Source of the DNA: an uncultured Lachnospiraceae bacterium
GTDB taxonomy: Bacteria; Bacillota; Clostridia; Lachnospirales; Lachnospiraceae
DNA length: 64,000 nucleotides
Assembly: GCA_947626285.1 (NCBI GenBank)
Contig: CANQRR010000001.1
Location: 1 to 64,000 of the forward strand
Direction of reading: 5' to 3'
Shown: piece by piece, positions 1 to 9,600 of the stretch
Layout of the letters: every line of letters begins with the position of its first letter
Position numbering within the stretch: the first letter of the stretch is position 1
The notes under the pieces: model-generated
Database searches by the model: none
Seen by the model: only the letters and a program-made list of their open reading frames with translations
What the model was told of the DNA's origin: nothing
Position numbers and translations under genes: made by a program

Positions 1-367
1 AGCTACAACAAATTTCATAAAATTTGACAAAAAAATAAGACTGAAAATCCAGTCTTTACAAGGGTTTAAAGGGTGTCTAACTGTTACGAAAAGGTAATTA
101 GACTGTCAAACTTCCGAGTCGGCCCATGTATCCGGAACGATACACACAGTTTTGATTTTTTTGCAAAGGTACAGAAATGAATGGCGACACCGTTACTTGC
201 GCAGGCGTGTAATGGTGTCTTTTCTTTCGCGAGAACAGATTCCTGCTCCGAAGAACAAAAAAACGAAATTAAATTTGAAAAATGTATGGACTTTAGACGA
301 ATTGTCGTATAAAATATAGTAGAGAAATTCTGTGGAAATTTACCCGTAACGTTTGGAGGGATGCGCT
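1..367 (+). promoter_or_regulatory. Non-coding leader upstream of the first prepilin gene
   Basis: No credible gene is seen here. The stretch is AT-rich. It carries a small hairpin near 79-107 and a stronger terminator-like hairpin at 186-219 (listed separately). A weak -10-like TATAAA lies at 308-313. A ribosome site GGAGGG at 355-360 sits 7 nt before the GTG at 368. I compared it mentally with c-di-GMP riboswitches, which often precede clostridial pilin genes, and could not match their conserved core. A leader RNA of unknown type remains possible. Confidence 0.4.
186..227 (+). terminator. Terminator-like hairpin ahead of the pilin cluster
   Basis: GACACCGTTAC (186-196) can pair over its full 11 positions with GTAATGGTGTC (209-219), one pair being a G-T wobble. 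It is followed by TTTTCTTTC. It may end a gene left of the window or act as an attenuator in the leader of the gene at 368. Confidence 0.5.
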
Positions 368-2998
368 GTGAAAAAAATAGATGTCTGCAGGACAAAAAGG
401 AGAGGCGGCTTCACGCTGGTGGAGCTCATTGTGGTACTTGTCATGATGGCGGTGCTGGCTTCGGTGGCTGTGCCGACCTATCTGGGCTATGTGGACGACA
501 ATAAGGCGAAAGAATGCGCGAAAAACCGCGAAATGCTCGCAGCGTATGCAAGCGAAATGCATGTGATGAACTCCAGCGCCGGGATGCAGGAGGCAATCAA
601 TACATATGGCGCTAAGATCAAGTGCCCCTCGGGCGGAACGTATCTTGTGAAAGAAGGAGCAAACAATACGGTTTACTGCAGCCATGAGGGCCATGAGGGA
701 GAAACTACAGTCATCCTGAAGAGCAACAGCATGGTGACCGCTCAGGCTACATATGAGACGGAGGCGCCGGAGACAGAGCCAGCGACAACCCCCCCCGAGA
801 ACATTATCCCGCCGGAGACCGCTAGCCCACCGGAGCCGGAGGCAGATCCGCCGGTAGAGCCGAAGTTCGAGATTACGCTTACCCCTGAGTCTACAAGCAT
901 GGAAGTAGATGGAGAGAAGACTTTTACGGTTTCAATTACACAGACACAGGATTGTACACCAACCAATACATATAGTTGGACGGTTTCTGATAATTTGGAG
1001 ACGATAGAAAATAATAACACGAGTATCACGGTCAAGGCAAAAGCTCTGAGTGAGGGTTCTGCGACAATTACCTGCAGGTCGTACGCAGCGGTTGAAGGCG
1101 GGGATTCAGTTCCTGCAGCAGCAAGCGCTACAGTGACAGTGCAGGAAAAAAGTACAAAATTGCTTAAGAATGTACCTGATCCATTGTTAATAAATGGAAA
1201 TCAAGGCGGAATTAATATGTCCGAGTATGTCGAGACAGAAGGCGGAATTTGGAGCACAAACAGTAGTAACATTGTATGCAGCGGACAAATGAACAATCAT
1301 TGGATAGCAGCAAAAGCCGCGGGGGAATGTGAATATACATATACATTAAATGGAGAATCTGAGAGTGTAGAGGCCCGAGTGGTGTATCCAATAAGAGGAT
1401 TTTATTCGACTACGAATACCAATGGCGTCCTGACTATGAAAATAGGGGATTCTAATTGGGAATTCCCGGCAAATTCTGATCCGGGTAATACAACGGATGT
1501 GTCAGCAAATTGGGTCTGGAATTGTTCTGGAGAAGATGGAATAATCAGCTATTCTTTAAATCCCGAAAAAACCAAGGCAACAGTGACAGCTCTCTCGGAA
1601 GGCTATGTGGAACTTGAAGTAGCTGCACGCAGCGAATACGAAACTTGGCAGAGTGGATCTGACGTGTGGAAATCGCTTAAGTGGAAAATTAATGTAATAG
1701 ATCCCAACAAGTTGACAGGAATATCTGTCAATAATATGGGAATGAAAGTAAATGATGTACGTCAAATTCAAGTGAATTGCAATCCGTCAGATGCCAATAG
1801 AGAAGGGATATCATTTGTCTATTCGGGATATGGAGACTGCGTCAGCATAGACACAAATGGTAATATAAAAGCAGAGAAAAAGGGATCGACAACAGTAACC
1901 GTTCAGGCCAGGAAAAATGGGAAGGATCTGGAAGGCATCAGTTGTATGTTTAATGTGGCAGTGACTGACTTGCAGAGTATTGTGGTAGAGCCGCAGAATG
2001 TTAATGTGAAATCAGGCGAGACAACGACGGCAGAAATCATATATACACCGGAAGGAGCGGATATCTCACAGGTCAATTTTGAACTTGGCGGGTATGATTC
2101 GAGTAAATTCAATATAACAAAGAAACAGGATGGTATTTTGGAAATTACAGGATTTCAGGCTTGCAGTGATCAGTGGATTGAAGTGAAAGCTTATTTTTCC
2201 GGAGAGCAGGTTGCAAATTGCAACTTCAAGGTTAATGTTACTTCCGAAAATAATGGAGATAATAATGAAGCCCCCGAACCTACAGGTATTAGTTTGGAAA
2301 TTAAAAATAATATAGATTTGATACTGAACAAGCCATATTCACTTGTTTTTGTTCCGGATAAAGGTGATATTATAATACATCCTATTCCGGAAGACGCAAG
2401 CTTGGAAGGTTATAGAATAAATTCTGTTTGGGGAGACAATATATCCTATAATAATGGGATTGTAAAGCCAACTTATGTTAAAGAAATGACGTTGAATGTT
2501 CAGATTCAAAGCGGTAATGGGCAAAAGACATTACAGACGTCTATTCCGATAAATGTCATCTCAGATCCGGATGAAATAAGAACATTTTATATAAACGGAC
2601 ATCCAATCGAAACAAATGCGTGGAGCGTGTTGAGGAAACATCTTAATAATGAAGATACTTCTAGTGGAACTTTGCCACAGCCCTATTTAGTTTCTTATTG
2701 GGAAAATGGGTCCTATAAATATTATGTTTTGAAACCGACTGCTACTTTTGAAAAGGGCCAGAAATATGATGGTATGTCATTTGAAACTTTCTTAAATCAG
2801 GGAAATAATAAGAATCAGTTTGTTGAAGTTTACACTAACGATTACAAGGAGTTATCTGGTCAACCATATTTTGCAGCTGGATCTGTAACGCAAATGGGAG
2901 GCATATTTTATGTTAGTACGCAAATAGTTAATGAAAATGTTACCGGTTGGACAGCAGATAAGCTTCTGGAAAAAGGATTCATTCCGATATCACAATGA
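368..2998 (+). CDS. Large prepilin-like adhesin with Ig-like repeats
   Basis: An 876-residue protein with a class III prepilin N-terminus. A short basic leader (KKIDVCRTKRRG) is followed by GFTLVELIVVL, with Glu at +5, so PilD should cleave after the Gly and the protein should enter the pilus. The GTG at 368 is preferred to the in-frame TTG at 353 because GGAGGG lies 7 nt before it. After the pilin helix comes a small Cys-containing head (roughly residues 40-120), a Pro/Glu linker (125-165), then several beta-rich BIG2/Ig-like repeats. The last 60 residues (YFAAGSVTQMGGIFYVSTQ) resemble a CBM5/12-type sugar-binding fold. Composition becomes clearly more AT-rich after about 900, suggesting a separately acquired adhesin part. 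It is much longer than a normal pilin of about 150 residues. Likely a tip or surface adhesin of the T4P; the ligand is unknown. Confidence 0.85.
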   Translation: MKKIDVCRTKRRGGFTLVELIVVLVMMAVLASVAVPTYLGYVDDNKAKECAKNREMLAAYASEMHVMNSSAGMQEAINTYGAKIKCPSGGTYLVKEGANNTVYCSHEGHEGETTVILKSNSMVTAQATYETEAPETEPATTPPENIIPPETASPPEPEADPPVEPKFEITLTPESTSMEVDGEKTFTVSITQTQDCTPTNTYSWTVSDNLETIENNNTSITVKAKALSEGSATITCRSYAAVEGGDSVPAAASATVTVQEKSTKLLKNVPDPLLINGNQGGINMSEYVETEGGIWSTNSSNIVCSGQMNNHWIAAKAAGECEYTYTLNGESESVEARVVYPIRGFYSTTNTNGVLTMKIGDSNWEFPANSDPGNTTDVSANWVWNCSGEDGIISYSLNPEKTKATVTALSEGYVELEVAARSEYETWQSGSDVWKSLKWKINVIDPNKLTGISVNNMGMKVNDVRQIQVNCNPSDANREGISFVYSGYGDCVSIDTNGNIKAEKKGSTTVTVQARKNGKDLEGISCMFNVAVTDLQSIVVEPQNVNVKSGETTTAEIIYTPEGADISQVNFELGGYDSSKFNITKKQDGILEITGFQACSDQWIEVKAYFSGEQVANCNFKVNVTSENNGDNNEAPEPTGISLEIKNNIDLILNKPYSLVFVPDKGDIIIHPIPEDASLEGYRINSVWGDNISYNNGIVKPTYVKEMTLNVQIQSGNGQKTLQTSIPINVISDPDEIRTFYINGHPIETNAWSVLRKHLNNEDTSSGTLPQPYLVSYWENGSYKYYVLKPTATFEKGQKYDGMSFETFLNQGNNKNQFVEVYTNDYKELSGQPYFAAGSVTQMGGIFYVSTQIVNENVTGWTADKLLEKGFIPISQ

Positions 2999-3109
2999 CA
3001 GATTAAGGTATTAAATTGAATGAACAGTTGTCTGAAAAAGTGTTTGGCAGAAACTGTAAGCATAATGTTAAAGGAAATCGGAGCAGACATTATGGAAAGG
3101 AAGAGTGTT

Positions 3110-5833
3110 ATGAAAAAAGAAAAGAAACGGATGAATGGAAGAATTGCCGGTTTCACATTGGTTGAACTGATTGTCGTGCTTGTGATCCTCTCAATCACAG
3201 CGGCGGTTGCCGTGCCTGCAGTGACAGGCTATATTGACGACAACAAGGCGAAGGAATGCCAGGCGCAGAGAGAAGCACTTGCGTCGGAGATTGCTACCGC
3301 CAGGATGTCATATGAGGTTGACGGAACGGAAGACGGGAAATCCCCATTTGACGTGCAGGCCTACATTAATGGAGCTGGGGATCTTGGGCATTGCCCGAGT
3401 GATATAAAGGCTTTTTATACGTATGATGAGGCGAAGCATCTGATTCATTGTGAGAAGCATGACGATACACTGCTTGCGGAATCAGGGACATTCTCGACTG
3501 CCTCTGTGGACGTAAAAGAAGACTTGAGCAAGAGAGAATCGGAGCTCCCGACTGAGGCGCCAAAGCCGGAGCCAACACATACATACCGAGTTGAGATAGC
3601 TCCGGGTCCGTTGGATATGGAGACTGGTGAGGAGTGTGACTTAACAGTAACGGTATATGATGAGAATAATGAGAGAGTGCCAGATGATCAGATTGAACAT
3701 GTGACGTGGGTATTCCCGAATGGCGTGGTAACAGGTACAGAAAGCAAAACATCTGCTTCTGTAGCGGCACAGTCAGAGGGAACTGGAGAGATTCAATGTA
3801 CGGTCACGGTCAAAGAAGAGAATGGAGCAACTTCGACGCCCACCGGTTCGATTCCTGTTAATGTTACTGACCCGGAACCGGAGCCGAGTATTGCTCTCGA
3901 AATCACACCGGGCAGCATCAGTGATTTAGGACAAGGAGAGAGTAGAGAACTTACAGCGAAAGTGACACCGCAGGGATTGGAAGGCAAAGAAAACGTAGAA
4001 TATCATTACAAGTGGGAGTCTTCGGATCCGAGTGTCACAATTACGCCGGTAGGAGATGGGTCAACAGCGACCGTGAAAGGAGAGTCAGCTGGCGGCAGCA
4101 GTACGGTGACTTGTACCGTAACGGTGACTTATACTGAGAATGGGGAGACGAAGACCGTTACAGACGAAAAAACTATTGATGTAAAAGTGAAAGAAGATCA
4201 GACGGAAGCACCACAGCCTGAATTGAACCTGGAAGTGCCACCATTGACAGTCCAAGAGGGGGGAACGGGAAAACTTGAGCCTAAAGCCAGCGGTGGAAGC
4301 GGAAGTTATACATATCAATATAGAACCGTGGATCCAGGGACAGAGACGGAAAAGGGGACGGTGACCGTAGATGAAGATGGAACTGTTCACGGTGGAAAAC
4401 CTGGAAAGGCTAAGGTTGAAGTTACAGTTACGGATACAATAACTGGCGAGACTAAGACGCAGGAAGTCGAGGTAGAGGTGACCAAGAGTGGTGGATTGTT
4501 TAATCCGAATGAGATGCATTTTTGGGCAGATGACGCTGCGTCGGTAGAATTGCATAAAGACGAGGAGTTTCAAAGGCTTATGGCTGGATTGCCAAAAGGG
4601 AAATGGAGCCTTTACAGTGGTGATGTAAGCGACTCTAGTTTTAACAATGGCGAAGTGAAATTGCATCCTACGCATTATGATGAAAACCATTGTTGTACGG
4701 GACCGTTCATACTTAAATATGTAACGGATGATGGTGTAGAAGATTATCTTACAGTTACAATTGGCTATCCAATCCATACAGTAAGTAAACCGAATCTTAC
4801 CAACAATGATAGAACAATTGGAGAGGAAGTAACATGTAATACTGTGTTGGAACCAAAGCATACGACAGACGGACCAGTTGAGTGGGAGATTGATCCGGCC
4901 AGTACAGCAAAAGTTGAGCTGAGTTATTTGGATGAAAAATGTATTAATGTTAAAATAAAAATGCTGAGTGCCGGTCAATTTAGAATTAGGGCGAAAGTGT
5001 ATCGTCAAAGGGAGAAGGACAAGGGCTACGTTTATTCTGATTGGAGCGATTGGGATAAGGTAAAATATGCAGATCTCTCACAAATCATTATTCCGTCAGA
5101 AATTGATGTAGAAGAAGGAGCGCTGACGGATATTGCGATACAAACGGAGCCGAACGATGTCGGCCCTCTGACATATGAGTATCAGGTTAATTCGGATTAT
5201 TTTGAAATGAAAGACGGGAAACTTCTTGGGAAGAAGAGTACTGGTGATCAGAGATACGAATTGCGGGTGACTGCAAGACAGGAAGGCGGACGGACAGCAC
5301 AGGCAGTTTGCCTGGTCAAGGTATTTCCGCGAAAAGAAGGCGAGACTTTTATTGACGGGCAACAGTTCAAGGCGACTTCTTGGGAGGCGTTCCAAAAGGC
5401 GGTTGAGGCGAATAATGGCTACAGAACTAATCGTAAGAATGAGGACGATTCCCCAATCTTTTATGACGATATTAAGGATGCAGGAGGGAAAATTATAGGG
5501 AGACATTTGTACGTCGCGATTGGAACAGACAATGACTATGATACCAATGACAAACAAAAGGATGTAAAAGAGAGCGATTCATTTGAAATGTATATTTCGA
5601 AGGGTCATAATGACGAATTTGTTGAAATAAGCACACCGGTTCAGCTTGCTGCGACTGTTGACTGGGATGATTTGGGGAAGGATACTACGCAATATAGTAA
5701 AGGGGCAATCGTCAAGGTAATCCACGGCTCTGAAGTGGAATACTATATTGCAATTCACAAATCAAGTAGTAATAGGGTGCTGGGCAATATTTCGGATATA
5801 AGAGCTTGGTGGAAGTTGAATATTCTTCCGTAA
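3110..5833 (+). CDS. Large prepilin-like adhesin, paralogue of the preceding gene
   Basis: A 907-residue prepilin-like protein, paralogous to the upstream gene. Leader MKKEKKRMNGRIAG is followed by FTLVELIVVLVIL with Glu +5. The ATG at 3110 is chosen because AAAGGAAGAG lies about 6 nt upstream and gives a typical short basic leader. ATG 3092, with its own GGAG, is possible and would add 6 residues. Both paralogues share the D-D-N-K-A-K-E-C motif after the helix and a Cys pair in the small head. Ig-like repeats fill the middle. The C-terminal 45 residues (YSKGAIVKVIHGSEVEYYIA ... WWKL) look like a CBM5/12 chitin-binding-type module, by pattern only. It lies 111 nt after its paralogue, probably in the same transcript. 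Likely role: pilus-borne adhesin. Confidence 0.85.
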   Translation: MKKEKKRMNGRIAGFTLVELIVVLVILSITAAVAVPAVTGYIDDNKAKECQAQREALASEIATARMSYEVDGTEDGKSPFDVQAYINGAGDLGHCPSDIKAFYTYDEAKHLIHCEKHDDTLLAESGTFSTASVDVKEDLSKRESELPTEAPKPEPTHTYRVEIAPGPLDMETGEECDLTVTVYDENNERVPDDQIEHVTWVFPNGVVTGTESKTSASVAAQSEGTGEIQCTVTVKEENGATSTPTGSIPVNVTDPEPEPSIALEITPGSISDLGQGESRELTAKVTPQGLEGKENVEYHYKWESSDPSVTITPVGDGSTATVKGESAGGSSTVTCTVTVTYTENGETKTVTDEKTIDVKVKEDQTEAPQPELNLEVPPLTVQEGGTGKLEPKASGGSGSYTYQYRTVDPGTETEKGTVTVDEDGTVHGGKPGKAKVEVTVTDTITGETKTQEVEVEVTKSGGLFNPNEMHFWADDAASVELHKDEEFQRLMAGLPKGKWSLYSGDVSDSSFNNGEVKLHPTHYDENHCCTGPFILKYVTDDGVEDYLTVTIGYPIHTVSKPNLTNNDRTIGEEVTCNTVLEPKHTTDGPVEWEIDPASTAKVELSYLDEKCINVKIKMLSAGQFRIRAKVYRQREKDKGYVYSDWSDWDKVKYADLSQIIIPSEIDVEEGALTDIAIQTEPNDVGPLTYEYQVNSDYFEMKDGKLLGKKSTGDQRYELRVTARQEGGRTAQAVCLVKVFPRKEGETFIDGQQFKATSWEAFQKAVEANNGYRTNRKNEDDSPIFYDDIKDAGGKIIGRHLYVAIGTDNDYDTNDKQKDVKESDSFEMYISKGHNDEFVEISTPVQLAATVDWDDLGKDTTQYSKGAIVKVIHGSEVEYYIAIHKSSSNRVLGNISDIRAWWKLNILP

Positions 5834-6123
5834 ATTTTTCCGAGCTAACCGTATGAGCGGTACAGTACCGCAACATTTTGTTGCAAGTACAATGCCGCGT
5901 TTGACAAATGAGATGTCCTGCTTTATTATGAATTTATAAGGATATCTACAAAAGAGAAAACATATAAGGATGGCCTGCATATCCGATATGTCGACATGAA
6001 GATGGTTGACAGTACGGATGCGCAGGTCTCTTTATCCTGACAGCGGATCCGGAGGACAGGAGCTATGGAGCGTTGTCAGAGCGAGTACGGTTTTTGAAGT
6101 GTACGGAGAAAGGATGGGATCGT
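5834..6123. other. Intergenic stretch after the second adhesin
   Basis: About 290 bases with no gene supported. Weak promoter-like AT-rich segments are present near 5920-5950. No convincing terminator directly follows the stop codon at 5833. Confidence 0.4.
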
Positions 6124-6282
6124 ATGTGTGAAGTGACGGATTTATTCTGGAGATCAGGATTTATAAAGGGGATTCATTTGTTGAAACAGGTGCAGGCGTT
6201 GCGCGCTCAGGGCAAGACGCAGCAGGAGATTGCAAAGGAGCTGAAGATTCCCCAAAAAGATGTCGCTTTGATGCTGGAATGA
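6124..6282 (+). CDS. Small helical protein of unknown function, possibly a gene remnant
   Basis: A possible 52-residue protein starting MCEVTDLFW. The segment QALRAQGKTQQEIAKELKIP looks like a helix-turn-helix or the helical C-terminal tail seen in Rpn/PD-(D/E)XK transposase-associated proteins. AAAGGA about 9 nt upstream of ATG 6124 could serve as ribosome site. The reading frame extends upstream to a TTG at 6073 but that start has no better support. Similar short helical tails occur at 21758 and 24865. It may be a degraded end of a longer gene. Confidence 0.4.
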   Translation: MCEVTDLFWRSGFIKGIHLLKQVQALRAQGKTQQEIAKELKIPQKDVALMLE

Positions 6283-6405
6283 TACAAAATCTAAAAATGC
6301 AATATCAAAATATTGTATAAATGCAGAACAAATACATTTTAAATAATTGCTAAATACAGTCACCTTCGCCCGCAGGGCTAGCGACCTCGGTGGACACATC
6401 CGGCT

Positions 6406-6443
6406 AAAAAGGCTGCCATATCCTTTCTGGCGGCCTTTTTTGC
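6406..6443 (+). terminator. Rho-independent terminator upstream of the giant prepilin gene
   Basis: AAAAAGGCTGCCA (6406-6418) pairs with TGGCGGCCTTTTT (6428-6440) with one wobble and a 9-nt loop; the U-tract forms the 3' side. It separates the adhesin-prepilin genes from the minor pilin operon. With the folded segment just before it, it could instead be an expression platform of a leader RNA. Confidence 0.75.
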
Positions 6444-6476
6444 GCTTCGTTCACGCTTTTTTCACCAGTTTTTCAC

Positions 6477-6505
6477 TTGTAGTTTTCATGGAAATGTGAT
6501 ATTCT
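6477..6505 (+). promoter_or_regulatory. Candidate sigma-A promoter for the minor pilin operon
   Basis: TTGTAG (6477-6482), 17-bp spacer, TATTCT (6500-6505). The match is moderate. It is positioned just downstream of the terminator and about 110 nt before the start at 6617. Confidence 0.4.
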
Positions 6506-6616
6506 TGAAAAAACTGGGTCATTATACCCTTTTGCGGTTTTTTTACAGAAAAACAGATCGAAAAGCTCCATATAGATAATCACAAGGAACGTTCAGAGGA
6601 GCGAGAGGATTTAACC

Positions 6617-9600
6617 ATGCAGCAGGGGAAAAGGGGAACTGAAGTGAAGGTGCAGGACATGAAAAAAATTATGAAAAACAGACAGGATGCAGGGAGAAAG
6701 CGGGGCGGCTTCACGCTGGTGGAGATCATCGTCGTGCTTGCCTTGATGGGCATTCTTCTTGCGGTTTCGGCAGGAGGTATCATTGGCTATACGACCTACG
6801 CCACCTATAAGCGAAACAGCGAGAGCGCAAAGACGATCTTCAGCGCGGCGCAGTCTGCCATTACATACTATAAGTCCAGCGGTAAACTGGATAAGCTCCG
6901 CGAGGATGTGGAGGGACTGAACCATGACCCGCTGCACGTGCCGTTGTTTGAGAGGGACGATACGTCGGGTGCGCGTGAGAGCGGTGCGCTCTCCTATTTG
7001 ATGATGTCGAAGGACGAGGATACATATGGTAAGATCAAAGATGCGGTAAAGGCTGGCAATACAGTTGATGAAACACTTCTCGGAGATGATAAAAAGGAGA
7101 CGGTTCTCCTCTTCAAGCTTTTGAGCGACTATATGACGGACGTCGATTTATATGACGCCTCGATCTGCGTGGAGTTCGACGCACTGGACGGCGTGGTGTC
7201 CGGCGTATTTTACAGCGATAAGAATCAGGCGTTTTCCTACGGTGAGAAAGAGGGCGCGGTGGACATCATTCAGCGCGACGAGTCTTACCTCAGGAAGAAC
7301 GGAGTGGGCTATTACAGTACGGAGCTTTCCGACCGTGCGCCGACCGAAGAGGTAAAGAACCTGAAGATCAAAGCGGCCAAAATGGTGAACGCGGAGTCTC
7401 TCGACGTTCAGTGGTTCCTGGAGCCGAAGTACCAGTATCTGAAGAGCGCGAATGACTATAGGATTGAGCTGAAAGAGAGAGAGAACGACAGCTCAGAGGA
7501 ACATACGGTAGCCGTGATCGAGCTCGACCGAAGCGATGTCATCGGGGTTCCGGTAGAGACGGGGAGCGTGGCCCCGCGCGTGCAGGCGAAGGTGACGCTT
7601 TACAATAGTGAAGATGAGGGTGAGAAACGGTATCTGACGACGGAAGGAGTTTCCGAAGTTGACCCGGGAGACGGCGAGGACGGCAAGATCTGGTTCCACG
7701 CTTATCTGGTAGACGATGAAGACTACGAACATGGCATTGCGCTTTCTCTGGATGTTATGGACGGCTATGCAGGCGAGGTGCTGGCGCAGGAAGGTTTGTC
7801 GGACGAACTCCTGTCCACATACAGCGCGTACCGTCTCAGCTATGATGATGGAGCGACGCATTACGGCCTGCATACGGACGGTCACTATAAGGTAAGTGCG
7901 AACGTGTCGATCGTGGGCAGTGAAGGGTCCGAAAAGGGAACGGATACGGCGGAGAATGTGTTCTTTGCGGCCGGTGAGAGCACCCATGCGTACGAGATCG
8001 CAAACGCGCGGCATCTGTACAATGCCGGTCTTCACGAGCAGAAAGAAGGCGGGTCAAACACCTACAACATCACGCAGAGCTTTGCATGGGGCGGCCCGGC
8101 GGGACTGCTGTCCTTTACCGGTTCTGAGACGCCCGTCTCTTCGGAGGCTGGCGAAAGTGTAGCTGATGTGGATAGCGCAGCGCAGGGAGAGCGAACGACT
8201 GTCAAATTCTACTATCATCAGAAGGCTTATGCGTATACGAATGCGGCAGAGGGAGAGCGGACGCACTATCCGGCTTTCCCGGGAATCGAGAAGCTGAACA
8301 GCGGCAGCGTGCTTTGTTTTGCCGCGGCGGAATCCGGCGGAGAGGAAGAAAGCGGAGAGAAAACAGAGGAAGGCGAAGATAAAGGCAGCGCGATAGCGCC
8401 GCAGACCATCGACTATCTGACGCTGGAGCCACAGGTTAAGCAGGACGGGTCGGTCGGCAGTGACGGCAAGGTCGGTCTGGTTCGTGAGAACAGCGGCACG
8501 ATTCAGAATATTAAGCTTGCGGACGTGGATGTGCGCGGTATCGTGACAAAGAAAGATGAAGCAGGTAATACGCAGTTGATCGCAGGGACAAACGTCGGTG
8601 CATTTTCTGGCGTCAATAAAGGCACGCTGGAGGCTGTGGAGACGGTGAGCGGTTATGTGACCGGCGGCAGGAATGTCGGCGGCATCGTGGGTTCGCTTGG
8701 CAGTGAGATCACGAATCTTACCGATCTGAAGAACGGCGCGGAAGTCAGCGGTATCGAGAGTGTGGGCGGTATCGTCGGCAGCCTTGGGAGCGGAGCGGTT
8801 CTTTCCGGCATGGAGAATACCGGTATTGTCTGCGGCTGGAGCGCAGAGGATGGTGAGATCCCAACAATGGGGGCGACTTTCTCGCCGGATCCTGCGACGG
8901 GTCGGATCATGCCGAAGTACATCGGCGGCATCGTGGGGTACGTTGAGAGCGCACAGATCACAGATAGTGTCAGCAATCCTGCTCCTCAGGCAGATGCTGA
9001 GGGAAATACAGCTGCGCTGACCGCAGATGCGGCGCAGGCAAGACTTTACGGAACATACGTCGGCGGCATCGCCGGTTATCTGTCAACTGGCGCGACCGTG
9101 GAAAACTGCGCCACGGGCACGGAGGAAGACAAAGATTCCTATGTATTAGGAGAGAACTTTGTCGGCGGTATCGTCGGCATGAACGCCGGGGGTACTCTGA
9201 ATAGTGAAGGAGAAAAAAAGAGCAATGGCGCGACCGTGATCGGAAGGCGCTTCGTCGGCGGCATTGTGGGCGCGAACGGAATGCTGGATCTGTCGCTGGG
9301 CAAGACTGAGAGTACGGCGACCCATAAGGAAATTGTCGCATTTACATCGAGCACGGTATTGACCGGCTGGGAGAATAAGGGCGCTGTGATGGCGACAAGC
9401 CAGGGGAGCGACGGAAATACTGCTGCCTATGTGGGCGGCATCGCGGGCGTGAACGCGGGGACGATTGCCAACTGTAAATCCACGGTCAGAGAGAGCGGGC
9501 TGTTTGAAGAGCTCGGCGGAAATACGGCGGATTACGTTGGCGGCATCGCCGGCTGCAACAAGGGCAGCCTTACGTCGACGGATGGCTCAGGCGCGGTTTC

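Larger units (their letters stand above)
6283..6616. other. Regulatory intergenic region ahead of the giant pilin operon
   Basis: No gene. It is AT-rich up to 6350. Then comes a folded segment in which GTCACC (6358-6363) and GGTGGAC can pair around an inner TCGC/GCGA stem, followed by a strong terminator (6406-6441). A weak sigma-A-like promoter lies at 6477-6505 (TTGTAG, 17-bp spacer, TATTCT). A ribosome site GAGAGG lies 8 nt before ATG 6617. Confidence 0.45.

Noticed and set aside
1-352. c-di-GMP riboswitch in the first pilin leader
   Set aside because: Such riboswitches are known ahead of clostridial pilin genes, but neither the class I nor class II conserved core could be matched here.
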